Below are positions 24,310-34,068 of a DNA stretch of 64,000 bases, piece by piece. Both the position numbers and the translations under genes were made by a program. Positions within the stretch are counted from its first letter, which is position 1; each line of letters opens with the position of its first letter. Under the pieces are notes generated by a model. It saw nothing but the letters and a program-made list of their open reading frames with translations, had not been told where the DNA came from and did not search any database. Origin of the DNA: CAITSH01 sp025356665 (GTDB lineage Bacteria > Pseudomonadota > Gammaproteobacteria > Burkholderiales > SG8-39). Location of the stretch: the NCBI GenBank assembly GCA_025356665.1, contig JANXRV010000097.1, positions 1 through 64,000 on the forward strand, in the 5' to 3' direction.

Positions 24310-25014
24310 TCAGGCGCTGAGAAACGTCTCCAGAACCTCGGGGTTTTGCATCAATACTTCAGGCTTGTCGTGATAGCGGATGCTGCCGGCGGCGATGATA
24401 TAGATGCGGTCGGCAACCGCGCTGGTCAGTTTTGAATTCTGTTCTATGAGCAATACCGTCATGCCCAGCTTGCGCATCGCCTGCAGCGACACACCAATTT
24501 GCTCGATGATGATGGGCGCGAGACCAAGCGAGGGCTCGTCGAATAGGCACAGCTTCGGTTCGGCCATCAATCCGACCGCCACCGCAACCATTTGCTGCTG
24601 TCCGCCCGACAGCGTTCCGGCAATCTGCCGGCGGCGTATTTTCAATACCGGGAACAGCTCGAAACAGCGTTCCATCGCCGCATCGACGCGCGCCTTGGAC
24701 GGCAGCGAGTAGCCGCCCATCATCAGGTTTTCCTCCACCGACATTTGCGCGAACAGGCCGCGCCCCTCGGGCACCAGCGAAAGGCCGCGGGTGATACGCC
24801 GGTGGGCCGGCACACCATCGAGGGATTCGCCAAGAAAGCGGATCGATCCGCCTGCGGGCGCCACAAGGCCGCCAATCGCACGCGCCAGGGAGCTCTTGCC
24901 GGCGCCGTTGGGGCCGATGAGGCCGACGATCTCACCCTGCTCGACGCTGACGCTGATCCCGTCGAGCGCGAGGAACGGGCCATAGCGCACCGTAAGATTA
25001 TCGACTTCAAGCAT
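24310..25014 (-). CDS. livF: LIV-type ABC transporter ATP-binding protein LivF (system 1)
   Basis: 234 residues from MLEVDNLTVRYGP; an upstream in-frame start would add 23 non-conserved residues inside livG. Walker A is GPNGAGKSS (~34-42), the signature is LSGGQQQM, Walker B is LCLFDEP, and the C-terminus is typical of the short LivF class. It overlaps livG by 8 bp. It is the last gene of a five-gene LIV importer. In Burkholderiales such importers carry amino acids, amides, urea or aromatics. Confidence 0.93.
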   Translation of the reverse strand: MLEVDNLTVRYGPFLALDGISVSVEQGEIVGLIGPNGAGKSSLARAIGGLVAPAGGSIRFLGESLDGVPAHRRITRGLSLVPEGRGLFAQMSVEENLMMGGYSLPSKARVDAAMERCFELFPVLKIRRRQIAGTLSGGQQQMVAVAVGLMAEPKLCLFDEPSLGLAPIIIEQIGVSLQAMRKLGMTVLLIEQNSKLTSAVADRIYIIAAGSIRYHDKPEVLMQNPEVLETFLSA

Positions 25015-25720
25015 GGACGGTACCAAGGTAGTGCTCGATAACGCGTTTGTCGCGCAAAATTTCAGCCGGGGGGCCGTCGGCAATTTTCTCGCCCGCCATC
25101 AGCACCACCACACGATCGGCCAGTTCGCGAATCACCCGCATGGTGTGTTCGATGACAAAAATAGAGCAGTGCGCCTTCAACTGTTGCAGCAGCAGAATCA
25201 TTTCGCGCACCTCGGTTACGGCAAGCCCGCCGACCGGCTCATCGAGCATGATCAGTTTGGGGCGCTGCACCAGGCGCATCAGCAATTCGAGCCGGCGCTG
25301 TTCGAACAGCGTCAGGCCGCCGGCCGGCTTGGCCAGAGCCAGGTCGAGGCGTAACCATTCGGTGAGCTCCTGCAATTGCGCCTGAGCGAGGCCCTCCCCG
25401 GCCAGCAACAGGCAGGCGGTGTCGATATTTTTTTGCACGCTCAAACCGGCGAAGATGCGCACCGCCTGATAGCTTCGCGTCAGGCCCAGCCGGGCCAGCT
25501 GGTGCGGCTGCTGGCCGCGCATATCATGACCGTCAAACCGCATGTCGCCGCTGTCGGCGCGAAACTGGCCGCTGACGATATTGACGAAGGTGGTTTTGCC
25601 CGAACCGTTGGGGCCGATCATGCCCAACGTTTCACCCGCCTGCATGTGCACATCGACATTCTTGAGCGCGATGACACCGCCAAAGTGCTTGCTCAGTGCC
25701 TTGACTTCGAGAAGGCTCAT
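25007..25720 (-). CDS. livG: LIV-type ABC transporter ATP-binding protein LivG (system 1)
   Basis: 237 residues with Walker A GPNGSGKTT, Walker B LIMLDEPVGGLA and an H-loop IEHTMRV. The ABC signature is degenerate (LTLFEQRRLELL instead of LSxGxQ), a relaxed form seen in some LivG proteins. It overlaps livM by 4 bp and livF by 8 bp, indicating translational coupling. Confidence 0.92.
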   Translation of the reverse strand: MSLLEVKALSKHFGGVIALKNVDVHMQAGETLGMIGPNGSGKTTFVNIVSGQFRADSGDMRFDGHDMRGQQPHQLARLGLTRSYQAVRIFAGLSVQKNIDTACLLLAGEGLAQAQLQELTEWLRLDLALAKPAGGLTLFEQRRLELLMRLVQRPKLIMLDEPVGGLAVTEVREMILLLQQLKAHCSIFVIEHTMRVIRELADRVVVLMAGEKIADGPPAEILRDKRVIEHYLGTVHA

Positions 25721-26700
25721 GTGCGTGGCGCCGCTGTGCTGCTTGTCTGTGGTTGCGCACGCGCCGCCTCGCGCCGTAGCGCTCGGCGGCGCAGCAATTC
25801 GCCGTAAATGCCCCCGGGCAGCACCAGCGTGACGACGATGATCAGTACCCCCGAGAGCACATCCTTGAATGCCTGCAGTTCCTGCAGCAAGAAAGGGATC
25901 GGCGCAAGAATGACCGCGCCAATGATCGGACCGATAATGGTGCCGCGGCCGCCAAATGCGACAAACAGCCAGATATTGAGTGAAGTCAGCACATCAAAAG
26001 CGCGCGGCGAGATGAATCCGACATAGGTGGCGTAAAAGCAGCCGCCGATGGAGGCGTAGAGCGACACCAGAAAAAACGCGATGATCTTGTTTTTCACCAC
26101 GTCGATGCCCAGCACCGCCGCCAGCACATCGTCTTCACGAATGGCGATAAAGCGCTGGCCCAGGCGCGTCGGCACGAGCCAGGCACAAAACGCCGCACCC
26201 GCCACGGCGAAAATTGCCAGAACCAGGTCAAACCAAAGGCCGGACAGCGGCGCGCCGTTGAACCATTCGGGCGGGGCGATTTGATTGAGGCCGGTATCGC
26301 CGTTGGTAAAGTATGGAAAAAATATGAAGGCCAGCGTCAGCACCGTCTGTACCACTAGCGAGCAAAGCGTGAAGTAAAAGCCCTTCAAGCGCAGCGATGG
26401 CAGACCCAGCAACACGCCGACCAGCGCAGCGCCAAATGACGCGGCCGGCATGGCGAGCCAGAACGACCAGTCGAGGCTGCGTGTCAGGTAAATCATGGCA
26501 TAGGCGGCAATACCCGCTATGCCGGCGAACATCAGAGGCATGAGTCCGACATAGCCGTAGAGCAGGTTCATGCCGCTCGCCCACAGCACGTTGATCATAA
26601 CCATGCCAAAGACAAAGGCGAGAAAGCGGTTTCCCTCGAGCACAAATGGCAGCGCCAGGGCCAGTATGGCCAGCCCAATACCCAGTTTACGCGCATTCAT
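25717..26700 (-). CDS. livM: LIV-type ABC transporter permease LivM (system 1)
   Basis: A 327-residue inner membrane permease with about eight to ten hydrophobic segments. It has the LivM landmarks GYVGLMPLMFAGIAGIAAYA, LPSLRLKGFYFTLCSLV and the coupling-helix region IREDDVLAAVLGIDVVKNKI. It overlaps livH and livG by 4 bp each. The C-terminal tail after the last helix is rich in Arg and Ala. Confidence 0.92.
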   Translation of the reverse strand: MNARKLGIGLAILALALPFVLEGNRFLAFVFGMVMINVLWASGMNLLYGYVGLMPLMFAGIAGIAAYAMIYLTRSLDWSFWLAMPAASFGAALVGVLLGLPSLRLKGFYFTLCSLVVQTVLTLAFIFFPYFTNGDTGLNQIAPPEWFNGAPLSGLWFDLVLAIFAVAGAAFCAWLVPTRLGQRFIAIREDDVLAAVLGIDVVKNKIIAFFLVSLYASIGGCFYATYVGFISPRAFDVLTSLNIWLFVAFGGRGTIIGPIIGAVILAPIPFLLQELQAFKDVLSGVLIIVVTLVLPGGIYGELLRRRALRREAARAQPQTSSTAAPRT

Positions 26701-27575
26701 TTACTGAACAACCCGGTTGGTTTAAACAAAAGGATCGCCAGCATCGCCGCAAGATAAGAAAAAGTCGCCGCGGTCGGACTGGCGAAAATGCTGACGATGG
26801 CCTGGGTGAAACCGAACACTAGACCGACCACAAGCGCGCCGACCACCGATCCCGGTCCGCCGACGATCATGATGGCAAAAGCGGTCACCGACATGGTCCA
26901 GGCGACGGTCAGGTCGAAACTATAGGCAAGCGCGAACAGCAGGCCGCCGAGGAAAATAATCGACGAGCCGAGCAAAAACGACAGCTTGTAAATGCCACGC
27001 ACATCGACCCCGCGCAACGCGGCAGCCTCGCGGTTCTGGAAAACCGCGCGCAAGGCGCGGCCATAGCGGTGGTAGCGCAGCAGCACAAACAGTGCGGCAA
27101 GCACGCCAAAAGCAATGACCAGCACCGCAATGCGGTTGTTGGGCAACGGGAACGGACCAATCATGGTGATGCCGGCGACAATCGGCGGCAACGTGAACTG
27201 GTCGCTCCAGCGCCCATAGGTCAAGGAAAAGATACCCGACATGATCTGCGTCAACCCGAGAGTGACAACGAAGTAGGCGACGTTGCGGTTGGCCACATCG
27301 TACAGGCGCCGTATCAACACCCATTCGAGCAGCAGTGACAGCACGATGCCAAGCGCCAGCACGGCGATGATCGCCAGCGCACTGCCCCATCCGGCGCCCG
27401 TCAGGCTCCAGGCCGCCAGCGCGGCAAGCAGGAAAAACTGGCCGTTGCTCGCGTTGGGCAGCCACACGCAACCATAGACAATGGTGACCCCGGCCGCCAC
27501 CAGCGCGAAAATCGCACCAAGGATCAGGCCGGTTGATATCGTCGAGGCGAGGATCAGTAGTGTTGCGTCGGACAC
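26697..27575 (-). CDS. livH: LIV-type ABC transporter permease LivH (system 1)
   Basis: A 292-residue inner membrane permease with the LivH features GAIFALVAAGVTIVYGCVWLPNASNGQFF, LLRYHRYGRALRAVFQNREAAALRGVD (coupling region) and MIVGGPGSVVGALVVGL. It follows the receptor gene with no gap and overlaps livM by 4 bp. Confidence 0.92.
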   Translation of the reverse strand: MSDATLLILASTISTGLILGAIFALVAAGVTIVYGCVWLPNASNGQFFLLAALAAWSLTGAGWGSALAIIAVLALGIVLSLLLEWVLIRRLYDVANRNVAYFVVTLGLTQIMSGIFSLTYGRWSDQFTLPPIVAGITMIGPFPLPNNRIAVLVIAFGVLAALFVLLRYHRYGRALRAVFQNREAAALRGVDVRGIYKLSFLLGSSIIFLGGLLFALAYSFDLTVAWTMSVTAFAIMIVGGPGSVVGALVVGLVFGFTQAIVSIFASPTAATFSYLAAMLAILLFKPTGLFSK

Positions 27576-28787
27576 CTACTTGACCAGGTCGTAGACCGGA
27601 ATGACTTCGGCATCCCATTCGTTGTAGAAAATCTGCTTCGACTTGTAGGTGCGCTTGCCGTCAACCGAAACAATTTGCATGAAATACATGTACTCCTTGC
27701 GCGCACCGTTCTTGTCGAACTCGATCGGCACACCGCTGGTCAGTTCACGCGTCTTCAATTTTGACAGGGCATCGCGCAGTTTTTCGCGATCGGCAGTCCC
27801 GGCATTTTGCAGCGCCTCCTTGAGAATATAGGGCGTGTTGTAGCAGTAATTCTCAACATAGGAAGGCGGCCGGCTGTTGGCTGCGTCAAAGCGGCTGATA
27901 AAGTCCTTGCCTTCCTTGGTCAGGCTGTCCAGGCCGATGTCGAAAAACGTGCCGTAAATGGAACCCGCGCTGCGCTGGCCCCAGCCGAATACCTGGCTGG
28001 TGATGCCGTAGGGGTGGATGATCTGCTCCGGCTTGACACCCAGATCGAGCAACTGGTTGGTCAAGACGTTGTCGAAGGCACCGGCACCGATCACGATCAC
28101 ATAATCGGGGTTGGCCGCCTTGACCTGCGCGGACTGCACCGTGGCGTCGGTCGATCCTTGCGGGAACAGGACATCCGCGACGATATTGACCTTGGAGCGC
28201 GGCGCCTGGTACTTGAAGCCGGCGACGATGGCGCGCATCAGCGCCGCATCCGAATACATCAGTGCGACTTTGGCACCCGGCTTGCGCTGCTCGAGGAACT
28301 TGGCAATCGAATAGCCCCAGCCCGCAGCGTTCGGCTCGATGCGAAAGGTGTACTTGGTCCCCGGCTTGGTCAGTTGCGGAAACGCCGCCACCGGCACCAG
28401 AAAGGGAATTTTTTGCTGTTCGGCATAGCCATACATGGCTAGCGCCGTGTCCGAACTGGTCGGCCCGCTCAACGCCACCACCTTGTCATTGACATCCAGA
28501 TTACGCGACGCGGCCACTGCGGCTGACGGGTTGGTCTGGTTGTCCTGGATCACAAATTCGAGCGGCCGGCCCAGCGCCCCTCCCGCCTTGTTAATTTCAT
28601 CGGTGGCGAATTTCAGTCCGGCAATGCAACTGGTGCCGAAAAAAGTCCATGGTCCGGTCAGCTCGGTGACAAAACCAACCTTGATCGGCGCGCCCGCCTG
28701 TGCTTGGGCATTGCCCGTCGTCAGTCCCATACCAAAGCCGATGGCCGTACTTACCGCCACCACAGCCACTTTCATATTGATATTCAT
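27576..28787 (-). CDS. LIV-type ABC transporter substrate-binding protein (system 1)
   Basis: A 403-residue type I periplasmic binding protein. A signal peptide ends near GNAQAQA; the mature start APIKVGFVTELTGPWTFFGTSC is standard for LivK/amide receptors, followed by the ligand-loop segment SGPTSSDTALAMYGYAEQQKIPFLVP. It is the first gene of the importer and lies after the DHDPS-family gene on the same strand. The neighbouring hydantoinase genes suggest a ureide- or amide-type ligand, but this is inference. Confidence 0.92.
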   Translation of the reverse strand: MNINMKVAVVAVSTAIGFGMGLTTGNAQAQAGAPIKVGFVTELTGPWTFFGTSCIAGLKFATDEINKAGGALGRPLEFVIQDNQTNPSAAVAASRNLDVNDKVVALSGPTSSDTALAMYGYAEQQKIPFLVPVAAFPQLTKPGTKYTFRIEPNAAGWGYSIAKFLEQRKPGAKVALMYSDAALMRAIVAGFKYQAPRSKVNIVADVLFPQGSTDATVQSAQVKAANPDYVIVIGAGAFDNVLTNQLLDLGVKPEQIIHPYGITSQVFGWGQRSAGSIYGTFFDIGLDSLTKEGKDFISRFDAANSRPPSYVENYCYNTPYILKEALQNAGTADREKLRDALSKLKTRELTSGVPIEFDKNGARKEYMYFMQIVSVDGKRTYKSKQIFYNEWDAEVIPVYDLVK

Positions 28788-28846
28788 TTCATCTCCCTGG
28801 TTGTCAAGTTGTCATCTTTGTTGTTGTTTTGTCCATTCCCGCGTTT

Positions 28847-29806
28847 TCAGGCCGCGCGGCGCACCGCGCCATCCCGACCCAACAGCCCGGCGGCGATCAG
28901 CGCCTGGCGGATGCGTTCGATTTCAGCAGCCGAAATTTTCACCAGCGGCGGGCGCACCACGGCACGCGGCAATTTCCCGAGCAACACCAGTGCCTCTTTC
29001 ATGCGGTTATGCATATCGACGGGCGGCTCGGCGTAAAAAACTTCAGCGGTGTGGTAGATGCTGTCGTGAATGCGCTGTGCGGCGGCCAGATCCTTCGCCT
29101 GAACCGCGCGAAACAGCTGCGCCTGTAGGTCCGCGATGACCGAACCACTGCCCGACAACAGACCGTTGCAGCCGAGCACCAGGGAACTGAACAGCCATGC
29201 ACTGTGGGTGGTAAGCACGTTGACCGGCGGGGTGCGCGTTTGCAGGGCGCGGATCTGGCGGTCCTGCAGCTGCGCATTGCCGCACCAGTCCTTGATGGCG
29301 CGCACCGTCGGCACCGCCTCGATAATCCTGAGCAGCGTCGACAACGGGTAACCGAGACTGCCGCTGGCCGGATACTGGAACGCGATCAAGGGCAGGTCGG
29401 TGACTGCAGCGATGCGCTTGAAGTGCTCGATGGCCATTTCCGGGCGCTGGCCGAAGGCATAAACGGCCGGCGGGAATACCAGCAGCGCAGAAGCACCGCC
29501 TTCATGCGCCATTTTCGCCAGGCGCTGCGCCTCCATGCTGCCATCGGCATAAATGCCGTTGACGATGGGCAGGCGGGCGCCGATTTCGTCCTGGGTGATG
29601 GCCAGCACGCGCTTTTGTTCATCGAAAGTACAGGAGGCCACTTCGGTCGAGTGGGCGTTGGTGGTGATGGCGCTCAGACCGGACACCGCGACGACATCGC
29701 ACAGGTGGGCGCGATAACTGCCCTCGTCAATCGACAGGTCGTCATTGAAGGGCAGCAGTACTGCAGGAATGACACCGTGCGGCACAAAACCAGTGTGACG
29801 TGGCAT
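28847..29806 (-). CDS. Dihydrodipicolinate synthase/N-acetylneuraminate lyase family protein
   Basis: 319 residues from MPRHTGFVPHGVIPAVLLPF. Class I aldolase-type TIM barrel: Schiff-base Lys172 in RAIKDWCGN and partner Tyr145 in AFQYPASG. The usual GTTGE substrate loop is ITTNAHSTE here, as in catabolic members rather than DapA. Such enzymes make or break a C-C bond beside a 2-oxo acid, or dehydrate it. It lies between the LIV importer and hydantoinase genes in one orientation, suggesting it processes a product of that pathway. Confidence 0.88.
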   Translation of the reverse strand: MPRHTGFVPHGVIPAVLLPFNDDLSIDEGSYRAHLCDVVAVSGLSAITTNAHSTEVASCTFDEQKRVLAITQDEIGARLPIVNGIYADGSMEAQRLAKMAHEGGASALLVFPPAVYAFGQRPEMAIEHFKRIAAVTDLPLIAFQYPASGSLGYPLSTLLRIIEAVPTVRAIKDWCGNAQLQDRQIRALQTRTPPVNVLTTHSAWLFSSLVLGCNGLLSGSGSVIADLQAQLFRAVQAKDLAAAQRIHDSIYHTAEVFYAEPPVDMHNRMKEALVLLGKLPRAVVRPPLVKISAAEIERIRQALIAAGLLGRDGAVRRAA

Positions 29807-29866
29807 TACAGCCTCCTTGTTAAAAGACAGCGTCCCAAAAACCAATCTTACCTGCTACCCGGGCAA

Positions 29867-31783
29867 TCAGCTGCAACAGCGCTCGGCCAGCAATCCAGCC
29901 GCGCGCGCTTCGTCGTTCATGACACGCGCCTTGCCCGTGAGCAGGCGCAGGCGCGGCGGCGGCTGCACCGCCACCTTGCCGCCACGCGCAACGCTGGTCA
30001 GCGGCTGGTCCTGCGGCAGGCCCTGCGCGCGCATCTCGATACGCAATGCCTGCGAGGCCCCGCTGTCGATGCGCAGCGTCTTGGCGTCAATCACCGCGCC
30101 ATAATGCTCCCGCGCCGCCGCCAGCGATATATATTCGTTGCGCACATCGTCTTCTATTTCGCCGAGGTTGCGCTCAAGCGGTGAACCAAATCCGCCCCCC
30201 CCGCCCGAGCGCAGCGTCCAGACATCCTCCGCCCGGAGCAGCTGTGAGAATACCTTACCGGTGGCATAGACGGTCTCTTCCTTGCCATGGCGCTTGAGGG
30301 CGACCTCGTTACCCAGCGCCGACATGCCGCCAAACAAACCCCATGGACGGCATTCGACACGCTCGATCTGGGTGTCGAACATGATGTCCGAGAGCACACG
30401 CACTACCTGCTCCGCGCCAAGGCCGCCGCGCTGCCGGCCGGCGCCGCCCGAGTCCTGGCGCAAGGCGTAACTCTCAACCAACAGCGGATATTTGACCTCG
30501 ACCTGCTCGGACGGCCCGTTATGGGTGTCGCCGTCATTGATCGCCACGGTGGCGCACATCCCGTCCTGGTTGTGTTTGGCGCCCCAACCGCCACCGATCA
30601 GACCGCCGAGGTAAAGAAACAGTTTGTTGTCGCGCGGATTGCGGCCATGCACCATCGCGATCACCAAATCGGCATGATGGCCAGCGATGACCTTGTCCGG
30701 AATCGCTGGTGCAAGCGCCTTGAATACGGTGTCAACCACGGTCATCGGGAAGGTCATCCACCAGCGCATCGGCGCCGGGCGACGTGCGTTGATGACCTTG
30801 CCCATGGGCAGGATCACCGTCAGCGGCCGGAAACAACCGTCGTTGATCGGCAACTCGGCCGCCGCGGTGAGGCACTTGAATGCCACCTGGGCGCAGGCCA
30901 TGCCGGCGGCTTCGCCGGAATTGTAAAAACCGCGCACCTGGTCGCTGACATCGGTGAGGTCAATGGTCATGGTCTCGCCGCTGACCGTGACCTTGACGCG
31001 TATCGGCACGCGCTTGCCCATATCGACGCCATCATCGTCCATGAACGATTCGGCCAGATATTCGCCATCCGGAATGGCGCGCACCGCCTCGCGCGCCGCC
31101 ACCTCGCTCTGGTCAAAAATCGACTCGATGGCATTGAGCACCGCGGCGCAGCCGTATTTTTTCAGCATTTCCTGAAAACGCCGCTCGCCGGTGTTTACCG
31201 CGGCGATCTGGGCGCGCAAATCACCCATGGCACGCTCGGGGATGCGCACGTTCATTTCGATGATGCGAAAGACATCGTCATTCTCGACGCCGCCGCGATA
31301 GGCCTTGACGATGGGCATTTGCAGCCCCTCGGAGAAAATATCCAGTGTCATGCCACCGAGGGTGCCGCCGATATCGACCCAGTGCGCCATGCAGGCGGAA
31401 AAGCCGACGATGGCGCCATCGTAAAACACCGGCACCACAAAAGTCATGTGGTTGAGGTGGCTGCCGGTGATATAGGCGTCGTTGGTGAGCAGCACGTCAC
31501 CGGGCTCGATGCCCTCGTAGCCGAAATGGCCGATCATGCGCTTGACGGTGTTACTCATGCCGCGGATGAACATCGGCAGGCCGATGCCGATTGACACCGT
31601 GTTGCCGGCGCGATCAAACAACCCCACGGTGAAGTCAAGCGCCTCATAGATGATCATGTTGTAGGCGGTGCGCATCAGGTTGGACTTCATTTCCTCTGTC
31701 GCCGCGAACATCCCGTTACGGATGATCTCGGTCACCACCGGATCCGACTTGCGCACCGTGCCCGACTGACTATTCGCCGTCAT
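29867..31783 (-). CDS. hyuB: Hydantoinase/oxoprolinase subunit B (HyuB)
   Basis: A 638-residue HyuB-family protein, the partner of HyuA in ATP-dependent opening of hydantoins, oxoproline or related rings; acetone/acetophenone carboxylases are relatives. Landmarks are DPVVTEIIRNGMFAATEEMKSNLMRTAYN at the start, DVLLTNDAYITGSHLNHMTFVVPVF, and a Gly-rich C-terminal segment RSGGGGGFGSPLERN. It overlaps hyuA by 14 bp, so the pair is coupled. The C-terminal ~60 residues are typical in length. Confidence 0.92.
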   Translation of the reverse strand: MTANSQSGTVRKSDPVVTEIIRNGMFAATEEMKSNLMRTAYNMIIYEALDFTVGLFDRAGNTVSIGIGLPMFIRGMSNTVKRMIGHFGYEGIEPGDVLLTNDAYITGSHLNHMTFVVPVFYDGAIVGFSACMAHWVDIGGTLGGMTLDIFSEGLQMPIVKAYRGGVENDDVFRIIEMNVRIPERAMGDLRAQIAAVNTGERRFQEMLKKYGCAAVLNAIESIFDQSEVAAREAVRAIPDGEYLAESFMDDDGVDMGKRVPIRVKVTVSGETMTIDLTDVSDQVRGFYNSGEAAGMACAQVAFKCLTAAAELPINDGCFRPLTVILPMGKVINARRPAPMRWWMTFPMTVVDTVFKALAPAIPDKVIAGHHADLVIAMVHGRNPRDNKLFLYLGGLIGGGWGAKHNQDGMCATVAINDGDTHNGPSEQVEVKYPLLVESYALRQDSGGAGRQRGGLGAEQVVRVLSDIMFDTQIERVECRPWGLFGGMSALGNEVALKRHGKEETVYATGKVFSQLLRAEDVWTLRSGGGGGFGSPLERNLGEIEDDVRNEYISLAAAREHYGAVIDAKTLRIDSGASQALRIEMRAQGLPQDQPLTSVARGGKVAVQPPPRLRLLTGKARVMNDEARAAGLLAERCCS

Positions 31784-33896
31784 TGCCCACCTCTATCAAC
31801 AGGTTGCCACCACCATCGACGCTCAGCCGGTCGCCCGGCAGCACCACGGTGGTGGATGCATATTCCTCGATCAGCGCCGGACCTTCGATACGATTTCCCG
31901 CCAACAACTGCACGCGCGCATACACCGGCGTGTCGCGCCAGCCCTCGGCGGCGGCAAAATACACCGGCCGCAGGGTCGGCAGCGCCACCGGTCGGGCCGT
32001 GCCCGCACCGATTGCCGCGGTGGCCGGTTTGGGCATGTGCCCGGAGACCGAAGTGCGGATGCTGACGATCTCGGACGCTTCGGTAATCGAGCAGTAGCCG
32101 TAGCGCTGCACGTGTACCGCATCAAACGCACGCTTGATGACATCGACATCGCGCGTCTCGAACGCGCTCATCGGCACATCGACCGTCACCGCGTGTTCCT
32201 GGCCGACATAACGCATGTCCAGCGCACGACGGCGCTCGATCGCGCCGACGCTGGTCGAACCGCGCTTGACATCCGCCTCGCCTTCACCTTCCATTTCGCC
32301 ATAAATTGCCTCCATGTACGCAAAGTCGAGGCTTTGCAAAGACATGAACAGTGTCTTGACGTAGTCGCGGCGCAAATCGGCGACCAGCATGCCGAAGGCG
32401 GAAAAGTGTCCCGGCGCGTTGGGAATGATCACCTGCCTGATCTGCAACTCGCGCGCCACCAGCACCGCATGCAGCGGACCGGCGCCGCCAAAGGCCACCA
32501 TCGGAAAATCACGCGCATCCAGGCCGCGCTCAGTGGTGACGCGCTTGACGACGTTGGACATGCTCGAGGCGGCGATACGAATCACGCCGTTGGCCGCCTC
32601 CTCGACGCTGAGGCCGAGTGGATCGGCCAGTTTTTCCTGCAACACACGGCGCGCCGCCGCGAGGTCAAGGCGCATGTCGCCGCCAAGAAAACGTTCCGCC
32701 GACAGCCGGCCGAGCAGCAGGTTGGCGTCGGTCACGGTCGGCTCGGTGCCGCCACCACCGTAACAGACCGGCCCTGGCGTGGAACCGGCGCTTTGCGGAC
32801 CGACACGCAGCGAACGCGCCGGACCGAGCCGGGCGATGCTGCCCCCGCCGGTGCCAACTTCCTGGATGTCGATCATCGGGATTTGCACCGGCAGGCCCTC
32901 GTTGTAACCGCCGATCATGGAATTGGATGTCATCAGCACGTCGCCGCCCAGGATGACACCGGACTTTGCCGTGGTGCCGCCCATGTCGAAGGCAATGGCG
33001 CCGCTCAAGCCGATGCTGCGGCATAACTCCCGCGTCCCGATCACACCGGCCGCAGGCCCGGACTCAAGCATGCGGATGCTCTCGCGCTGAGCGCGGCGCA
33101 CATCGTACAAGCCGCCGGTGGACTGTACGATCAAAAAACTGCCTTCGAATTTCTGCGTCTCAAGATGCTCGACGATTTCGCCCAGGTAGCTGCGCACGCG
33201 CGGCCCGACATAGGCATTCGCCACCACCGTGGAGGTGCGCTCGAACTCGCGGTATTCCTGTGAAAGTTCGTGCGAGGCGGTGATGTACAGCCCCGGGAAC
33301 CGCCGTTCGAAAAAATTCCGCGCCTGTATTTCATGTGCCGGGTTGCAGTAGGAGTGCAAAAACAGGATTGCCAGCGCCTCGATGTGCTGTGCCTCAAGAA
33401 GCACCGCCACGCGCTCCAGGTCGGCGTCGGTCAGCGCCGTGCGCACCGCGCCCGAACTCATCATGCGCTCGTCGACCTCGAAGCGCAGCGCGCGCTCGAC
33501 CAGCGGCCGGTGCTTCTGGAAAAACAGGTTGTAGGCTTCGGGCCGGTTTATGCGCCCGATCTCGTAAATATCGCGAAAGCCGCGCGTCGTCACCAGCGCG
33601 GTGCGCGCGCCGTTGCGCTCGATCAGGGTATTGATCGCCACGGTGGTGCCGTGCAAAAAAAGGTTGGCCTGGGCGAAGCTTCCCCCGGACTTGCGCACCC
33701 CGTCACTGATACCCTCAACCAGGTGCGCCGTGGTGGTCAGCGTCTTGCCCAGGCGGATTGATCCCGTCGCTTCGTCAAAAATGGCTATATCGGTGAAAGT
33801 GCCACCCACGTCGGCCGCGATACGCGCGGTAGTGGATTTTTTGTCTGCAATTGCTGACAAGGCCGGACTCCCGAAAAACCTTCTTGAACAGAACAC
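31770..33896 (-). CDS. hyuA: Hydantoinase/oxoprolinase subunit A (HyuA)
   Basis: A 708-residue ATP-binding subunit. RIAADVGGTFTDIAIFDE is the phosphate-binding start, then FLHGTTVAINTLIERNGARTALVTTRGFRDIYEIGR, LESGPAAGVIGT and FDMGGTTAKSGVI. All are standard for HyuA. The frame opens with GTG at 33896; a TTG at 33860 preceded by GGGAG is an equally good start and would remove 12 residues that look unlike the family. With HyuB it probably opens an imide or carboxylates a ketone. Confidence 0.92.
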   Translation of the reverse strand: MFCSRRFFGSPALSAIADKKSTTARIAADVGGTFTDIAIFDEATGSIRLGKTLTTTAHLVEGISDGVRKSGGSFAQANLFLHGTTVAINTLIERNGARTALVTTRGFRDIYEIGRINRPEAYNLFFQKHRPLVERALRFEVDERMMSSGAVRTALTDADLERVAVLLEAQHIEALAILFLHSYCNPAHEIQARNFFERRFPGLYITASHELSQEYREFERTSTVVANAYVGPRVRSYLGEIVEHLETQKFEGSFLIVQSTGGLYDVRRAQRESIRMLESGPAAGVIGTRELCRSIGLSGAIAFDMGGTTAKSGVILGGDVLMTSNSMIGGYNEGLPVQIPMIDIQEVGTGGGSIARLGPARSLRVGPQSAGSTPGPVCYGGGGTEPTVTDANLLLGRLSAERFLGGDMRLDLAAARRVLQEKLADPLGLSVEEAANGVIRIAASSMSNVVKRVTTERGLDARDFPMVAFGGAGPLHAVLVARELQIRQVIIPNAPGHFSAFGMLVADLRRDYVKTLFMSLQSLDFAYMEAIYGEMEGEGEADVKRGSTSVGAIERRRALDMRYVGQEHAVTVDVPMSAFETRDVDVIKRAFDAVHVQRYGYCSITEASEIVSIRTSVSGHMPKPATAAIGAGTARPVALPTLRPVYFAAAEGWRDTPVYARVQLLAGNRIEGPALIEEYASTTVVLPGDRLSVDGGGNLLIEVGNDGE

Positions 33897-34068
33897 ACGT
33901 GTAGAGGCTTTGTCGAGCCATCACGCAAGGGGGCAAAGTATAATTGCAGTGCGCTTATCGGCAAACTCATTTATTTGGCCGTCACCGCTGGCCACCAACG
34001 TTGGCTACCAAACGGGCTTGCGACACGGATTTTCCATGCGCTGTTGCCGACTATCCGAGCTAAAACCC

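Noticed and set aside
30287..31594. 435-codon open frame opposite hyuB
   Set aside because: It is antisense to a well-conserved HyuB protein and has no start signal or domain of its own.
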